A stretch of DNA of 64,000 nucleotides from Symsagittifera roscoffensis (Eukaryota > Xenacoelomorpha > Acoela > Convolutidae), in NCBI RefSeq assembly GCF_963678635.1, contig NC_087070.1:52676750-52740749 (forward strand). Direction: 5' to 3'. The first letter of the stretch is position 1. Each line of letters begins with the position of its first letter. A model generated the notes under the pieces. The model saw nothing but the letters and a program-made list of their open reading frames with translations, ran no database searches and was not told where the DNA came from. Positions 1 to 10,766 of the stretch are shown piece after piece. Made by a program: the position numbers and the translations under genes.

Positions 1-420
1 GGAAAAGTCATACAATTTGTCCACGCTCAAATTTGTTTTTTTTGTGGTCTTTTTTTTATTGCTATTCAAGTTCAGCTCGTTTCCATTTTCAAAAGGGAGG
101 CAAACTCTACTATCGAACAGCAACAGGTTAACGTTCACGAAAAACGTGACTGAATTTTTGTTTCGAAATTGGAATCCAATTTTCAGATTTCCTAGCGGAA
201 TTAAAAAATACGTATTGGTCCAGTTTTTTCGATAATTTTTGTCAAGAAAATGTGTTCTTAAATTGTTCTGAAACGTGATCAACTTTTAAGGAGATATAAT
301 TTTTATTCGAAATTCGAAAGTAAGTATGAAAATAAGTTCATTGACATTTTCCAAGTTTCTTTCTATCGGCCTTAATTGAAATGTGCAGATCTCTTCGAAG
401 AAGTTTGAAAAATAATCAGT
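1..420 (+). repeat. Interspersed repeat R, copy 1 (cut by window edge)
   Basis: First of about ten copies of a ~480 bp repeat. Landmarks in order: a hairpin with AAGAGT/ACTCTT arms, a T-rich tract ending in CAG, a block reading AAGGCAAACTCCTCTATCG, a T-rich tract with TTTTCAGATTTCCCAGCG, a block ending ATCCAGTTTTCTCAAATTGG, then TTCGAAATTCGAAAGT and a tail with CTGTTGGCTATGTT. This copy lacks the hairpin because the window starts inside it. No coding capacity is seen. Family identity unknown. Confidence 0.7.
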
Positions 421-494
421 TGTTTTTTTGGTTTAGTTCAATTCACTATGTGCGACTATCTGTAGGCTATGTTGAATTGATCTTTATCGTTTAG

Positions 495-649
495 ACTGTT
501 TCTAAACGAGGACGAATACATGCCAGGCAGTGACCTCACTTTTCCCCTGGTTGTGGATGGTCTGGTGCCAGGAACCTCCTACTCATTCTTCGTGACTGCA
601 TTCAAAGGCGGAATATTCAACACGAGCGAAACAATTGTCTGGTGCACAA
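495..649 (+). CDS. Host FN3-protein gene, exon 1 of the window
   Basis: This exon encodes the second half of an FN3 module, including the segment LVPGTSYSFFVTAFKG, which matches the E-F strand pattern of FN3 domains (L-x-P-G-T-x-Y). Acceptor: TTTAG before 495. Donor: GTGAGT at 650. It begins by completing a codon (preceding intron phase 2) and ends one base into a codon (phase 1), which joins in frame to the exon at 2421. Upstream exons lie left of the window. The whole protein is probably extracellular or a receptor ectodomain, because FN3 arrays usually are. No signal peptide, membrane segment or catalytic domain is in view, so the gene cannot be named. Its codons are more GC-rich than the surrounding intron. 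Confidence 0.85.
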
Positions 650-1227
650 GTGAGTTATTGCCTGCCGAGGGAGTCAGTCATGCGGGAAGGACGGAATGCG
701 CAAAAAATATATCAGCTAATCAAAATTCAGCATTCATAACTTCCAAGGGAAAAAGCTATAACATCAGTCAGTTTTGGACTGTTTAACGTTATTGATTGGT
801 TGCGAATTTTCGCGCATTCGGTCCTTCGCATGAAAATAGCCTTGATTAGTTGTCTGCGGGCCAATCTAATCGACCAAACTCCCAGGTTGAGTTAATTACA
901 AGCTCATTTCTCAAGTATCCGCCAGTAATTTAAAAAAGAGCAAAACAAAATGTGCAAAAATGGAACAACTGTTCGATGCATTCATGTTTGAAGTCCATTA
1001 CAACTATACTCAAAGGTTTTGATTGCATGTTTTTTTACACGAAAAAGTATGAAATTACTAATTAGCCAAGTTGCGTGCGTTCATACGCAGTTCATGAAAA
1101 TATCAGTTCGTGAATTTTGTTGCATGGACAAATCTACATAATCTGCAGCGCGCGTTCAATCGGCGTAAAAAATTTACATGCACGCTCGCAAGTGAGCTTT
1201 AGAGGTTTGAAAACATGTTTTTAAGTG
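650..1227. other. Intron, no gene seen
   Basis: Intron sequence after the first exon. I see no gene, RNA gene or recognised repeat in it. Confidence 0.5.
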
Positions 1228-1755
1228 CAAGACGACTGCTCGTATCAGAGCGACGCCCTGAATGTTCCGACTACCTTTTAAGGTCTATGGAGCTTAATAA
1301 TAGCATGAAAAATTTAAATGTAATAATATAAAATCAAGTTTTTCAAAAATGAGATTTGTTTGTAAAAAAAATCCCCCCACACGCCATATTAAGTACAAAG
1401 TGATAGATATTGCTCGTATTAACAATTCAATTACGGCATATAAGCTTCCTTGAACTAATTTGGAACGATTTTTAAGACGGATTAATTCTCCGCTCACTCG
1501 TTAATAGCGCGATATATGTCGCGCGTTAATTGTCCCAAATTGGCCAAAATGGCAATCTTTAAACCCCCATAACCTAACAAAAAATGATCACAAGTGAAAC
1601 ATCTTTTCAAAATTTAAGCTCAGGACATCAATAGTTTTCGAATGATATAAAAATATTCCGTCAAAAATGGCTGGTTAAAAAGTCGAAATTTGTCTGAAGA
1701 AAAAAAACCACCTCGAGCACAATTATTCCGTTACTTTCGTTTCGACAGTCGGAAC
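1228..1755 (-). mobile_element. HINE-like rolling-circle element (non-autonomous), full copy
   Basis: On the - strand the element starts GTTCCGACT, carries an internal AGTCGGAAC near its 3' end, then a short hairpin and a tail ending near GCAGTC(GT)CTTG. No coding sequence. Subterminal (not terminal) inverted repeats plus a 3' hairpin resemble Helentron-associated elements rather than ordinary MITEs. The interior contains AACGCGCGA and the CGTAAGCGGAGA-type block shared by all copies. Confidence 0.6.
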
Positions 1756-1965
1756 AAAAGCAACTGTTTTAGCATGTCAAAAACAAGCTTGAAAACTAAG
1801 TTTCTTTGACTACGCGTTTTTGCAACTGTTTGTGAAATTCATTCACAATCTTCGGGCCTAGTGGCCCTCTGATAGTGAACTAATTCCCTCGTGCGTGAAA
1901 AAACGGTTGCGAAACTACTACTTCAATATTGACTATTTTTCGCAGCTTGACTTTGATTTCTTTTT

Positions 1966-2293
1966 GTTCCGACTTTCGATACGAAAGTAACGAAATATTT
2001 GTGCTCGTGGTTTTTTTTTCTTCAGACAAATTTCGACTTCTTAATTAGCTATTTTTGAAAAAAAAATTTTATATCATTCGAAAGCTATTGTTGTCCTGAG
2101 CTTAAATTTGAAAAGATATTTCACTTTTGATTTTTTTTCGTAAAGTTATGGGGGTTTAAAGATTGCCATTTTGGCCAATTTGGGACAATTAACGCGCGAT
2201 ATAATTTGCGCTATTAATGCGTAAGCGGAGATTTAATCCGTCTTAGAAATTGTTCCAAATTGGTTGAAAGAAGCTTATTGCCATAATTGATCT
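1966..2293 (+). mobile_element. HINE-like element, 3'-truncated copy
   Basis: Forward copy starting GTTCCGACTTTCGATACG and matching the family to about position 2293, where homology stops. It lacks the 3' subterminal repeat and hairpin. With the copy at 1228-1755 it forms a divergent pair separated by about 210 bp. Confidence 0.6.
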
Positions 2294-2420
2294 AAAGAAT
2301 TGGGTCGATCGATCGAATGAATGAAAAAAATTTTGTCTCTCGTAAATTAGCTATTTGTTAATTATATCTGGACATTCAGCTATTTACCACTATGACCAAT
2401 CTCAAACCATTTTGTTCCAG

Positions 2421-2514
2421 ATCCTGAAGTACCTACAAATCTGGACACGAAAACCAGATTTTTCTACGGGTTCCTGGTCGAGTTCGATTCGCCTCTGATT
2501 GGGGACAAAACTGG
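2421..2514 (+). CDS. Host FN3-protein gene, exon 2 of the window
   Basis: A 94-nt exon between a strong acceptor (TTTGTTCCAG) and a GTGAGT donor at 2515. It joins the previous exon in phase 1 and leaves phase 2. The encoded segment opens with PEVPTNLDTKT, typical of the first strand of an FN3 module (P-x-x-P-x-N-L), and continues FFYGFLVEFDSP. The splice phases at both ends agree with the neighbouring exons, which is the main support for it being real. Confidence 0.85.
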
Positions 2515-2728
2515 GTGAGTGTAATCAATCTGTTTTTTTTTACCACCAAATTTTTTGGAAATCAGAAGAATTATCTTGTTCCCACTTTTTGTTCCCACTT
2601 CCGAGGAAAGTGACGGAATATTTATGTTCAAGGTGGTTCGTTACTTAGATCAATTTAATTTCGACTTTTCTTTAACCCGTTTTAAATGCATTTTCTAAAC
2701 CATCTGAAAGATATAGATGTACTGAGTG

Positions 2729-3684
2729 CAGGGGCGGATTTAGGGGGGGGGGGGGGGGGCGGACGCTTTTCCTTCTGAGTGATTCGACCCCTTGCGACCC
2801 AAATGGTCTTCCCTTTGTACTATTTTGAAATACCTATTTTGGGCGACGGACCCATGAGTTTTTTTTTCTGAGAAATTCAAAGTTTGAGGTTTTCTAACTG
2901 TCAGTTGGCTATGCTATTATTTTGGTAAAAGAAAAGCAAATTAAGCTCTCCTTTAATAGAAGTAAAAATGGCGCAGAAAAATACGTGAATATTTTTAAAA
3001 ACTATTTTACTTTTCATTCTTTCCGAAGGCATACATTTTTTTTTATTTATGACCCAATTTTCTCAAACTTATGAGAACGTTCTTGCAGTTCAGTACGAGG
3101 CCAAACGCTGTTTTTTTTTGTAAATTATAAGCGAACTCCGCTTATTAAACACCTCTTTGATCCAACTTTGACCTGGTTACCTGGTTACCGTTGAGTAGGT
3201 TTGAAGACTCGTCTCTGGATTCCAGTGATCTACACACAACAAACATTGCGCCTGTTTAATGCACAGTTTGGCCTCGTAACGCCTCCCTCCCCCTCAGGGA
3301 GTCGACCCCATGCCTAGCCAAAGGGTACCCCCTTTGTACTATTTTGAGATATCCATCTTTGGTGACGGACCCTAAATTTTTTCTAAAGGCGCCTTTGGCG
3401 CCAATATATAGTTACTTTGAGGGGGGAGCGCACGCCAAAAAAAAACCCCGATTTTTTATTCAAAAGTTTCCAAAAAGTGACCAAAAACGGCGTTTTTGAC
3501 CAGTTTTTTAAAAAATTTGCCTGCGGCGCAGAAAATTTGGTCAAAACATAGTCTTTTTGTGCTTTAGGAGAGCTAGCTCGGAAAATCAATTTGGTCGACC
3601 TAAAAAAAAGGTCGTCAAAATTTTTGAAATTTTTTTGAAAATACGCCCCCCCCCCCCTTCGAGAAAATCCTAGATCCGCCCCTG
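2729..3684. mobile_element. hAT-type MITE, composite copy
   Basis: Left end CAGGGGCGGATTTAGG and right end CCTAGATCCGCCCCTG are inverted repeats with one mismatch. Flanks ACTGAGTG and ACTGGATC are a poor 8-bp target duplication (5 of 8). The copy is a mosaic: two partial MITE blocks (about 2729-2870 and 3280-3684) surround a piece of repeat R's tail and a small element with CGAGGCCAAAC inverted ends. Contains a G-run of about 17 bases near 2743 and a C-run near 3645. The GGCGCCTTTGGCGCC palindrome in it is shared with the copies at 4463 and 11650. Confidence 0.65.
3092..3280. mobile_element. Short TIR element nested in the composite MITE
   Basis: Ends TACGAGGCCAAAC (left) and TGCACAGTTTGGCCTCGTA (right) are inverted repeats, and are shared with the larger element at 39686-40330. 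No target duplication is clear. Likely an internal-deletion derivative. Confidence 0.5.
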
Positions 3685-4462
3685 ACTGGATCTAAGAGTG
3701 TTCCTATTTTTAAAGAAAATCACAAAATATAATTTTGTTTTCTCTCGGGGATTGTTTACTAATTTTGAAATAAACTTACTGGAGCTTGAAAAATTCCACT
3801 TTGCAATAATAAATGGGCGATTTGTATCTTTTTTCCTGTAATTGGTTAGTCAGTGATTTAATGCGCCTCAGAATTTTTACTAATTTGATTTGAAGCAAAC
3901 TAATGGTCCAGTCAATACGTTACTGGCGCAACGCGCAACATGCATGTCTTTGTCTTTAGCAGTGCATGAGAATGGATAAGCTTTAACAGAAATGAGAAAA
4001 ATTCTATACTTCATTTTTCGAAAACAGAAAACTATACTTTTTACTGCGAAAGGGTCGCTGGATGGATCAAAGGCTTCGTTTTGATACACAAGCATTGCAG
4101 TCCTATAGTTTTTTTCTCTAGGTGTTCAAATTCGATTCTGGTTGGGGTCGTTGAGTTTTGGTTGGAAATTTGACGATAGACAATTCAGCGGACGATTAAA
4201 CAGACCTAACAATTTTTTGGGGAAAAATCGGAAGAAAACGGACAAAAAGTTGGCTTGGGCAAGGAACGAAACATTTGCTCTGTTGCCATCTGCTGCGATT
4301 AAATCTGGTGCGAATAGTGTAATGCGCATGAATTAGTGTTTGCAGCTAATTCAGTTTTGCAATTTTCTTTCTTCTCGTTTTGTCTCAGCTTTTCTTTTTG
4401 TCTTTTAAACCCAGTGACGTACTGACGTAATTTTCGGCAGCGCGGAGAAGCATGGTAGACTC
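3685..4462. other. Intron, no gene seen
   Basis: AT-rich intron. It holds short open frames on both strands around 4130-4330, but none resembles a known domain and none has splice or start context I can support. Confidence 0.5.
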
Positions 4463-4787
4463 CAGGGTTTAGGGGGGGGGAGTAGAAGAAAACACCCCTC
4501 CCTTCTCAGCGATTCGACGCCCAACAAAACTAGGGATCCCCCTTTGTTATTATTTCTGACATCCATTTTCCGCCGACCAACTCTAAAATTTTATCGCAAG
4601 GCGCCTTTGGCGCCAATATAAGCTAATTTAGAAAAGGAAGCGCGCGCCGAAAAAACGCACTTTTTTGATAAAAATTTTCCAAAAAGTGCCCAAAAACGTA
4701 GTTTTTGACCTGTTTTTTCAAAAAAGTGCCTGCTGTGCCTCGATAAAGTTCGCCCCCGCCCTGGAGAAAATCCTAGATCCGCCCTTG
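4463..4787. mobile_element. hAT-type MITE, second copy
   Basis: Element of 325 bp from CAGGGTTTAGG to GATCCGCCCTTG, flanked by GTAGACTC and GCCGACTC (6 of 8 identical), consistent with an aged 8-bp hAT target duplication. It shares the GGCGCCTTTGGCGCC palindrome with the other copies. No coding sequence. Confidence 0.65.
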
Positions 4788-4838
4788 GCCGACTCAATTA
4801 ATCTGATTTTTTACAAAGTAAATAACTTTGTTCTTTTT

Positions 4839-5249
4839 AAGAGTGAAGACTCTTATATAGGTCTTGCTGATTTTTTTTCAGGAAAAAGTCAGGAAAAAAT
4901 ATTGATGAACTTAGTGTTAATGCACTTTTTGAGTTCAATTGAACTTCGTCCGCTGAAAGTGACGTAAATAGCACTCTCCAAATACGAACGTGGAAATCGC
5001 GCGAAAAAACATGAACGATTTCTAGTTCGAAAGTGGAACTTATCTTTTTTGATTCCAGCGGAATAAAAACTTTACCTGTTGATCCAGTTTTCTCTAGTTG
5101 AGTTAATGTTACCAAAAAGCGCCATAAATTTTATCATAAATTGTTCTAGAAATTCAAAGAGCTGAAAGGGCATCTATTTTTTCGAAGTTCGAAAGTTGAG
5201 ATTTTTGCAACAAAGTCAGTGTGTTTTTTTATGTTAACTTGCGTTCATT
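4839..5249 (+). repeat. Interspersed repeat R, copy 2 (split by a HINE-like insertion)
   Basis: Starts with the AAGAGT/ACTCTT hairpin followed by TATATAGG and the T-tract ending TTTTTTCAGG, and includes the GATTCCAGCGGAAT block. It is interrupted after GCGTTCATT and resumes after 5782 with ACTCTTTTGCAATCTTCG and GGCTATGTTAG. Confidence 0.7.
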
Positions 5250-5782
5250 GTTCCGACTTTCGATACGAAAGTAACGGAATATTTGTGCTCGGGGTGGGTT
5301 TTTTTTCTTCAGACAAATTTCGACTTTTTAACTAGCCATTTTTGACGAAATTTTTTATATCATTCGAAAGGTATTGTTGTCCTGAGCTTAAATTTGAAAA
5401 GATATTTCACCTGTGATCATTTTTTGTAAAGTTACGGGGGTTTAAAGATTGCCATTTTGACCAATTTGGGACAATCAATGCGCGAATTATTTCGCGCTAT
5501 TAACGCGTAAGCGGAGAGTTAATCCGTCTTAGAAATCGTTCCAAATTGGTTGAAAGAAACTTATTCGCCCTAATTGATTTGTTACAAGGAGCGAAATCTA
5601 TCATTTTGTACTTTATATGGCGTGTTGGGGGATGATTTTCAGTAAAAAAATTTCACATTTTAGAAAAAAAAAATTTTTCTTATGTTTTAATTCATTAAAT
5701 TTTTTAATGTTATTACTGCTCCATAAACCTTAAAAGGCAGTCGGAACATTCAGGGCTTTGCCCTGATACGAGCAGTCTTGTT
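5250..5782 (+). mobile_element. HINE-like element, full reference copy (533 bp)
   Basis: Begins GTTCCGACTTTCGATACG. Near the 3' end are AGTCGGAAC, then the hairpin AGGGCTTTGCCCT, then GATACGAGCAGTCTTGTT. It sits inside repeat R: the uninterrupted R copies read CATTGACTC or CATTGGCTC at this point, so left and right borders can be placed by comparison. No target duplication remains after that comparison, unlike cut-and-paste transposons. No ORF. Confidence 0.7.
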
Positions 5783-5825
5783 ACTCTTTTGCAATCTTCG
5801 ATTGGCTATGTTAGTAATTCTATAA

Positions 5826-6149
5826 CTGCATGCAATTGTTAAATTTTACGTCGCACTCTACTTGACTTGGATAAAGTCATAAGCGTTGTTTTAATTCTGA
5901 AAATAAGAGTTTTTTGCTGTTATGCGGTTTAAAAATAGATTAACCTTGCTTAGAATAGCTTCCTTTCATCTTTCTTTAGTTCAACCAATCACCAATACGT
6001 TTTTTTGTATAATTTTTTTTTCCGAAACGAATAACATCAGATCTGAGTTGTAGAACAGTTAAATACCATACCAAACCCCGTATAAAAGTTTGTTCTAATT
6101 TGAAATAGAACAGCATCAAAAAGATAATTATTGGGAGTTTTGTTTTCAG
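5826..6149. other. Intron upstream of the microexon, no gene seen
   Basis: AT-rich intron ending in the acceptor GTTTTGTTTTCAG directly before 6150. Nothing else recognised. Confidence 0.5.
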
Positions 6150-6182
6150 ATATGAGGTTTGGTCTGACGTCGATTCCATCTG
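6150..6182 (+). CDS. Host FN3-protein gene, 33-nt microexon
   Basis: A 33-nt segment flanked by a consensus acceptor (TTTTGTTTTCAG) and a consensus donor (GTAAGT at 6183). It enters and leaves in phase 2, encodes YEVWSDVDSI plus split codons, and contains no stop. Being a multiple of three in matching phase, it can be included or skipped without shifting the frame, so it may be an alternative microexon. It would lie inside the FN3-like module begun at 2421. Support is the exact splice consensus plus phase; no transcript evidence is available here. Confidence 0.65.
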
Positions 6183-6820
6183 GTAAGTTGATTGCGTATA
6201 ACTCACCTTATCTACTAACGTATTGCTGATTATGTCTTATAATCAACTAACTCATCAAGAGCAAACCCAATATCATTTTATAAGACGAAGAATCAGAAGA
6301 ACTTTTTTTGATTACTGGACAACTCCAATCACCCAAATGAGGGGGAAAGGGTTGTGTCTGAGAGTTTTTTTGAGCAAATTCACGTACCTAAAAGAAGCTG
6401 TTGCAATATCAAGTGTAATTTTGTATTGAAGCCACCTCAGTTCTGATGCTGAGAAAAACTGGTGCGAATCATTTTGTTTTATCAATAAATTTCTCGGGTT
6501 GATTTGAAAATCCCAGCGAGCAAAAAAAAACTGATTGATCCAGTGTTCTCCATTTATTAAAAAAACGTCTATCGACAAAAAAAATTCGAAGCAGAAAGCT
6601 TCCTTGTTAGTTTTGGTTGTTAAAATGCTTCAAAAACTCAATTTTTTTCGTCTTTGAGTTTTTTAACATTTTCTCGATTTTCAGTTTACACACGCAAACT
6701 TGCTAACGTCGCATCGTTTAACAATTCGTATTAATGCTCCGATCTAACTCGCAAACAAAATTCGTCATTTTGGTGACACATTTGTTGCATAGTATTGGCA
6801 GTTTATGTACTCGTAGTCTC
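6183..6820. other. Intron, no gene seen
   Basis: AT-rich intron without recognised repeats or genes. Confidence 0.5.
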
Positions 6821-7085
6821 CGTTTTATTAGTGGCTAGTGTTTGTTTTCTGTAAGCTCCAGTGGTACCGGTCTGAACGGCAGTCAAATTTAGTACTTGGG
6901 TGTCGGAGGATTGAGGTTCGAATCCCGCTGTTTTTCAAAACTAATACATTTTATTTCTAGCCTTTTTTCTGTTTTGACTTTTCTTCAAGCTATCTTTTGA
7001 TGTTTTGTTTCGGTTTGAGAAGAACAGCTTCGCCTCCGCCTCTAATTTGATTTAACAGCATGAAAAATGTTTTTTTTAAGTTTGA
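6821..7085 (+). repeat. tRNA-related SINE-like element, copy 1
   Basis: Contains a B-box GGTTCGAATCC at 6915-6925 and an A-box-like stretch (AGCTCCAGTGGTACCGG) about 50 bp upstream, followed by T-runs. The T arm does not form a full five-pair stem, so this is a tRNA-derived sequence and not a working tRNA gene. The 5' part TAGTGGCTAGTGTTTG recurs in the copy at 7268. Confidence 0.5.
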
Positions 7086-7106
7086 TTAAAACCATCTAAT
7101 TATTTA

Positions 7107-7143
7107 GCTTCTCTACGCTAGCCAGCTTGCGAGCGTAGAGTAT
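7107..7143. other. Strong hairpin
   Basis: CTCTACGCTAGC and GCGAGCGTAGAG face each other across a 6-nt loop (11 of 12 pairs). No function is evident. It may mark the edge of a small repeat. Confidence 0.5.
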
Positions 7144-7267
7144 TATTAGTACGAACCTTCTTTTTTCAACCTAAGTAAAAGTTTACTAGTAAAAATGTTC
7201 TAATAATATGTGGAAATTTTGCTATAATCATGATTTTCAGCGTAGGAAATTTCAAAGCATTTGTTCT

Positions 7268-7490
7268 CTGCATTATTTGTGGCTAGTGTTTGTGAATTAT
7301 TTAGCGTCAGTGGCAGAGTGTTTAGTACGTGAGACTCTAAGTCGCAGGTGATATCCGAGACGTAGCCGAATTTTTACCAATTCGAGGCTTATTTATACTT
7401 TCTCTTGTTGCACCTTGTAGAGCTGCTTTTTAGTCGTGTTCGGTAGTGTTTACGAAGCGCAGCTTAGCTTCTGTGTATAATTTCTTTTTT
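7268..7490 (+). repeat. tRNA-related SINE-like element, copy 2 (decayed)
   Basis: Shares GTGGCTAGTGTTTG and the following A-box-like GCGTCAGTGGCAGAGTG and TTTAGTACGTGAGACT segment with the copy at 6821. The B-box position has degenerated to GTGATATCCGAG, so Pol III activity is unlikely. Confidence 0.4.
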
Positions 7491-7612
7491 TAAAGAATTT
7501 TTGTCAAGCAACTGCTGTTCTAAAACAGTCAGTTGTTTTCATTACGCAAGTGGAGCGGATTGTAAAACTACGAAACAATTTAATAGCATCTGTTGCTACC
7601 TTAATGTTAGCT

Positions 7613-8110
7613 AAAAGAGTCGATGAACGTTGCTCTGTCTTTTATATAGGCATTGGTATTTTTGCTTTTTTTCAAGAAAAAATAAGTCTCAAATTTGTTC
7701 ATGCTCATTTTTTAGTTCTCGTTGTTTGAAATTTGATGTTATCAAGTTCACTTCATCCTTTGATAAAATGAAGGCAAACCCCATTTTTGACAACAAAGTT
7801 TTAGTAGTCGTCAAGTTTTAAAATTGTTTTCAAAATTGCGACTTCAAGTTTCGAAAGTGGAGTTTTATTTTCAGATTTCCCAATGGAACAAAAAATTCAC
7901 CTGCCATTGATCAAGTTTTTCGAAGTTAATTTATCTTTTTTGCCAAAAAAAGGTCAATCATTTTTTTTTGAAATTCAAAGAGTTTTAAGGCCATATGTTT
8001 TCTGATTTGAAATCGAAATTTTGCAATTTTATCTCAAAGAACGAATTAGGTTTTTTTCTTTCCTCGCGATCATTGACTCTTTTTCAAATGTATGTTGGAT
8101 ATGAGTCATT
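7613..8110 (+). repeat. Interspersed repeat R, copy 3
   Basis: Near full length: hairpin region AAGAGTCGATGAACG, TATATAGG, GAAGGCAAAC, TTTTCAGATTTCCCAATGG, and the tail with TCATTGACTC and TGTTGGATATG. Confidence 0.7.
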
Positions 8111-8569
8111 GGTGGCCCTTTTTCTGTACCGCATTTGCAGTTTTTAAGAGTCAATGATCGTCGAATTTTATTAGATTTTTTTGCTGTCTTTCGCTTGTGT
8201 TTTTTTGGCGTTTGACCTCTCATTTATTCTTAAGTTCAGTTCATTAATCTTAGGAGAATGGAAGACACATCACGCTCTCTAATAACAAAAATGCAAACGT
8301 CGCAAAAGTAGATAGGAATAGATTACAGTTTCAAAGCAAAAAATTTTTGGATCAGAATGAACCAAAATTTTCATTGAACAAAAAATTACTTTTTGAACCA
8401 GTTTTGTTTCGAGTTGGTCTGTAAATTGGAAATTTCAGCCGATGAGATTCGACCTTTTTACACTAACCAAATAGCAGCTTTAAGCCGAATCAAACGTGGA
8501 GGAAGTGTATTATAGCATTCAAGGCTGCTAGCACTGCAATTTATGCCATTAGTTTATTTTAAAGAAACG
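8111..8569. other. Spacer between two R copies
   Basis: AT-rich intron with no gene seen. The inverted half-sites of AAGAGTCAATGATCG near 8070-8160 suggest a small stem, but no function can be assigned. Confidence 0.4.
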
Positions 8570-9000
8570 ATAAAAAGAGTTCAGACTCTTGTCTAGGTCG
8601 TGATTACTATTTTTGTTTTCTTCTAGGTAAAAGTCTGAAAAAAAATTTGCGGTTTGATTTTATATTTATTTTCAAGTGCAGTTAGTTTTCTCAGTTGGAA
8701 GGAAGGCAAACTCAGCTGTCGAATAGCAAAAGTATAGAAGTCACCGACTTCTACTTTCGAAAGTAAAACTTATTTTTCAGCAAAATAAAAAAATAATTCA
8801 CTGGTTCAGTTTTCTCAAAAAACGTTAAATTTATCAAAAAATCGCCAAACAAAAAATTTTCTAGTACAATGCTTTGAGGCCAATGATTTTTTTTGTTGAA
8901 AGTCAAAAATTGAAATTTTTTCAATGACAGACGTCAGCATTTTTTTCCCATTTACTTTCATTGACTTTTTTCCAACTGTCTGTTGGCTATGCTTTAAACC
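8570..9000 (+). repeat. Interspersed repeat R, copy 4
   Basis: Hairpin AAGAGTTCAGACTCTT, then TAGGTCGTGATTAC, AGGAAGGCAAACTC, CTTCTACTTTCGAAAGT, and the tail ACTGTCTGTTGGCTATG. Same orientation as the host gene. Confidence 0.7.
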
Positions 9001-10429
9001 AGGAAATCATTTAATATTTTTGACGGAGAGAAAGGTCAAAAGTTTCCTTTTTTTTGAAATGAGAGATTAATGAAACCGATTGTTTCAAAATTTGCTTCGC
9101 GAACAAAACTTTAACACGCAGAAAAGTTTAGAATTCTAACGAGAGGAAAGGAACAAGTTCAGGGTGATCGATTATCATTTTCTTCTTTTCTTGTTTTTGC
9201 AAAACTTAAGGAGCCAAACTTTTAGATAATGAGAGGAAAAATTTTTTGAAACATATTTTTTTTATTCGATCTTTTGAAAAGAAGAAGGATCGGAAGAAAA
9301 GTTCAAAAGGAGCTGAAATTGTTCTCATAAAAAAAATTTTTGAGCTCAATAGCTATGAAAATGGGTTTATGATTTTTTTTTTGGTTTTTCAATGTCCATG
9401 AATGCAGTGAAAACAGTTTTTTAAATTGTTTTTACTTTTATAGGGTAAACAGTGGTACTAACCGAAATGTTCACGCTTAAAAATGATTTTATCGCTGTAG
9501 ACTTTTGAGCGCTCTTTATAGTCAATTTATTTTCATTTGCAAATTATGCTCTCCAATAACTCAAGTTTAATTGGCGCAAAAAAAACTAAAAGACATAATC
9601 AAAATCTACTTTATTTGTCTTACAAAATAGAAATACTTTCCCTTAAAATTGAAATAGTTTCCTACAAAATAGAAATACTTGGTAGTAACCAAGTCTTACC
9701 TCAGTTTTATAAATTAGTACTTTTTAATTGAACAATATTCCTTATAAATACTTATTGAAATTATTGAGTGTCAACCTGGGTTTTAAAAATCATAAAAAAA
9801 CCAAGTCAATGACAGTCAATCTTTTTTCAGTTTTCCGGGTTTTGTTTCCTATGATCTGTGGTATTTTAGATTTGGAGTAATAGTTAGCTGTGAGAAATAT
9901 CTAAAAATTGTTTAGAAACGTTAAAAATTATTTTCGGTTTAGAAGTTTTGAAAAAGTTTCAGTTAATAAACGGTAGACACTTCTTTAGGTCGTGTGGTTG
10001 TCAATTTTTTTACCGATTTGATTATAGTTTTTTTGTCATTTGATTCACTTATACCTTGAAAAAAATTACGACCTATAATAAAAAAAATGCAATTGGGTGA
10101 AGAAAACAGGAAAAAACGAATTTGTCCTGTTTTCTCAAATTAGGTAATTAATGAAAAAAAAAAGAAATTATCATGAAATATTTAATCATGTTCTTGAAAC
10201 TGAAAGAGATTCAAGGTGATATTTTGATTCTTTGAAACAAAAAATAACTTGTTTTCAGAAAACTTCGAGCGCTTTTTTCGCTTAACTTTTTTTAGTTTTA
10301 CGAATTCCTTCTTGAAAAAAAAAGAATGAAACTTCATAATGAGCCAGTTAACGAACAAATTTTGAGTGTTTCGAAATTAACTGATTTGAACAAGCAGAAA
10401 GGTAATAAACAAGTCGACGTTCGTAAGGA
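9001..10429. other. AT-rich intron, no gene seen
   Basis: Very T- and A-rich. The only regularity is three ~30-bp imperfect direct repeats of the type TACAAAATAGAAATACTT at about 9620-9690. No exon candidate with good splice sites and frame was found. Confidence 0.5.
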
Positions 10430-10766
10430 AAAGTCTTGAATCATTTGTTATGTTTTTTTTCAAAAAAACTTGAAAATTTATCATGCTTAAACTTGATTGT
10501 TCGCGGCCTGACTTTTAAGTTCCTGTTATTTTTTTAAGTTTGCTTAAAGCAAGGCAAACTCCTCTTTCGAACATCATAATTGTAAAAGTGACGGAAAGCG
10601 ATTTCATTTTTCAGATGTCCCAGAGAAATAAAAAGTTTACCTATTGATCCGTTTCTCTCAAATTGGTTTAGGTTTATCAAAATGTCAAGGAAGCTTTGAG
10701 GCTATATATTTTGTTACTTTTGAATTGAAATTTTTTTTTTCAAAAACTTTCTGCTGGTCATGTTTT
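10430..10766 (+). repeat. Interspersed repeat R, copy 5 (5'-truncated)
   Basis: Matches R from the AAAGTC block onward: AAGGCAAACTCCTCTTTCG, TTTTTCAGATGTCCCAG, and CTATTGATCCGTTTCTC. The hairpin is not recognisable. Confidence 0.6.

Noticed and set aside
6830-6960. Functional tRNA gene
   Set aside because: The B-box is perfect, but the T-stem has only two good pairs and the acceptor ends do not pair, so only a tRNA-derived repeat is claimed.
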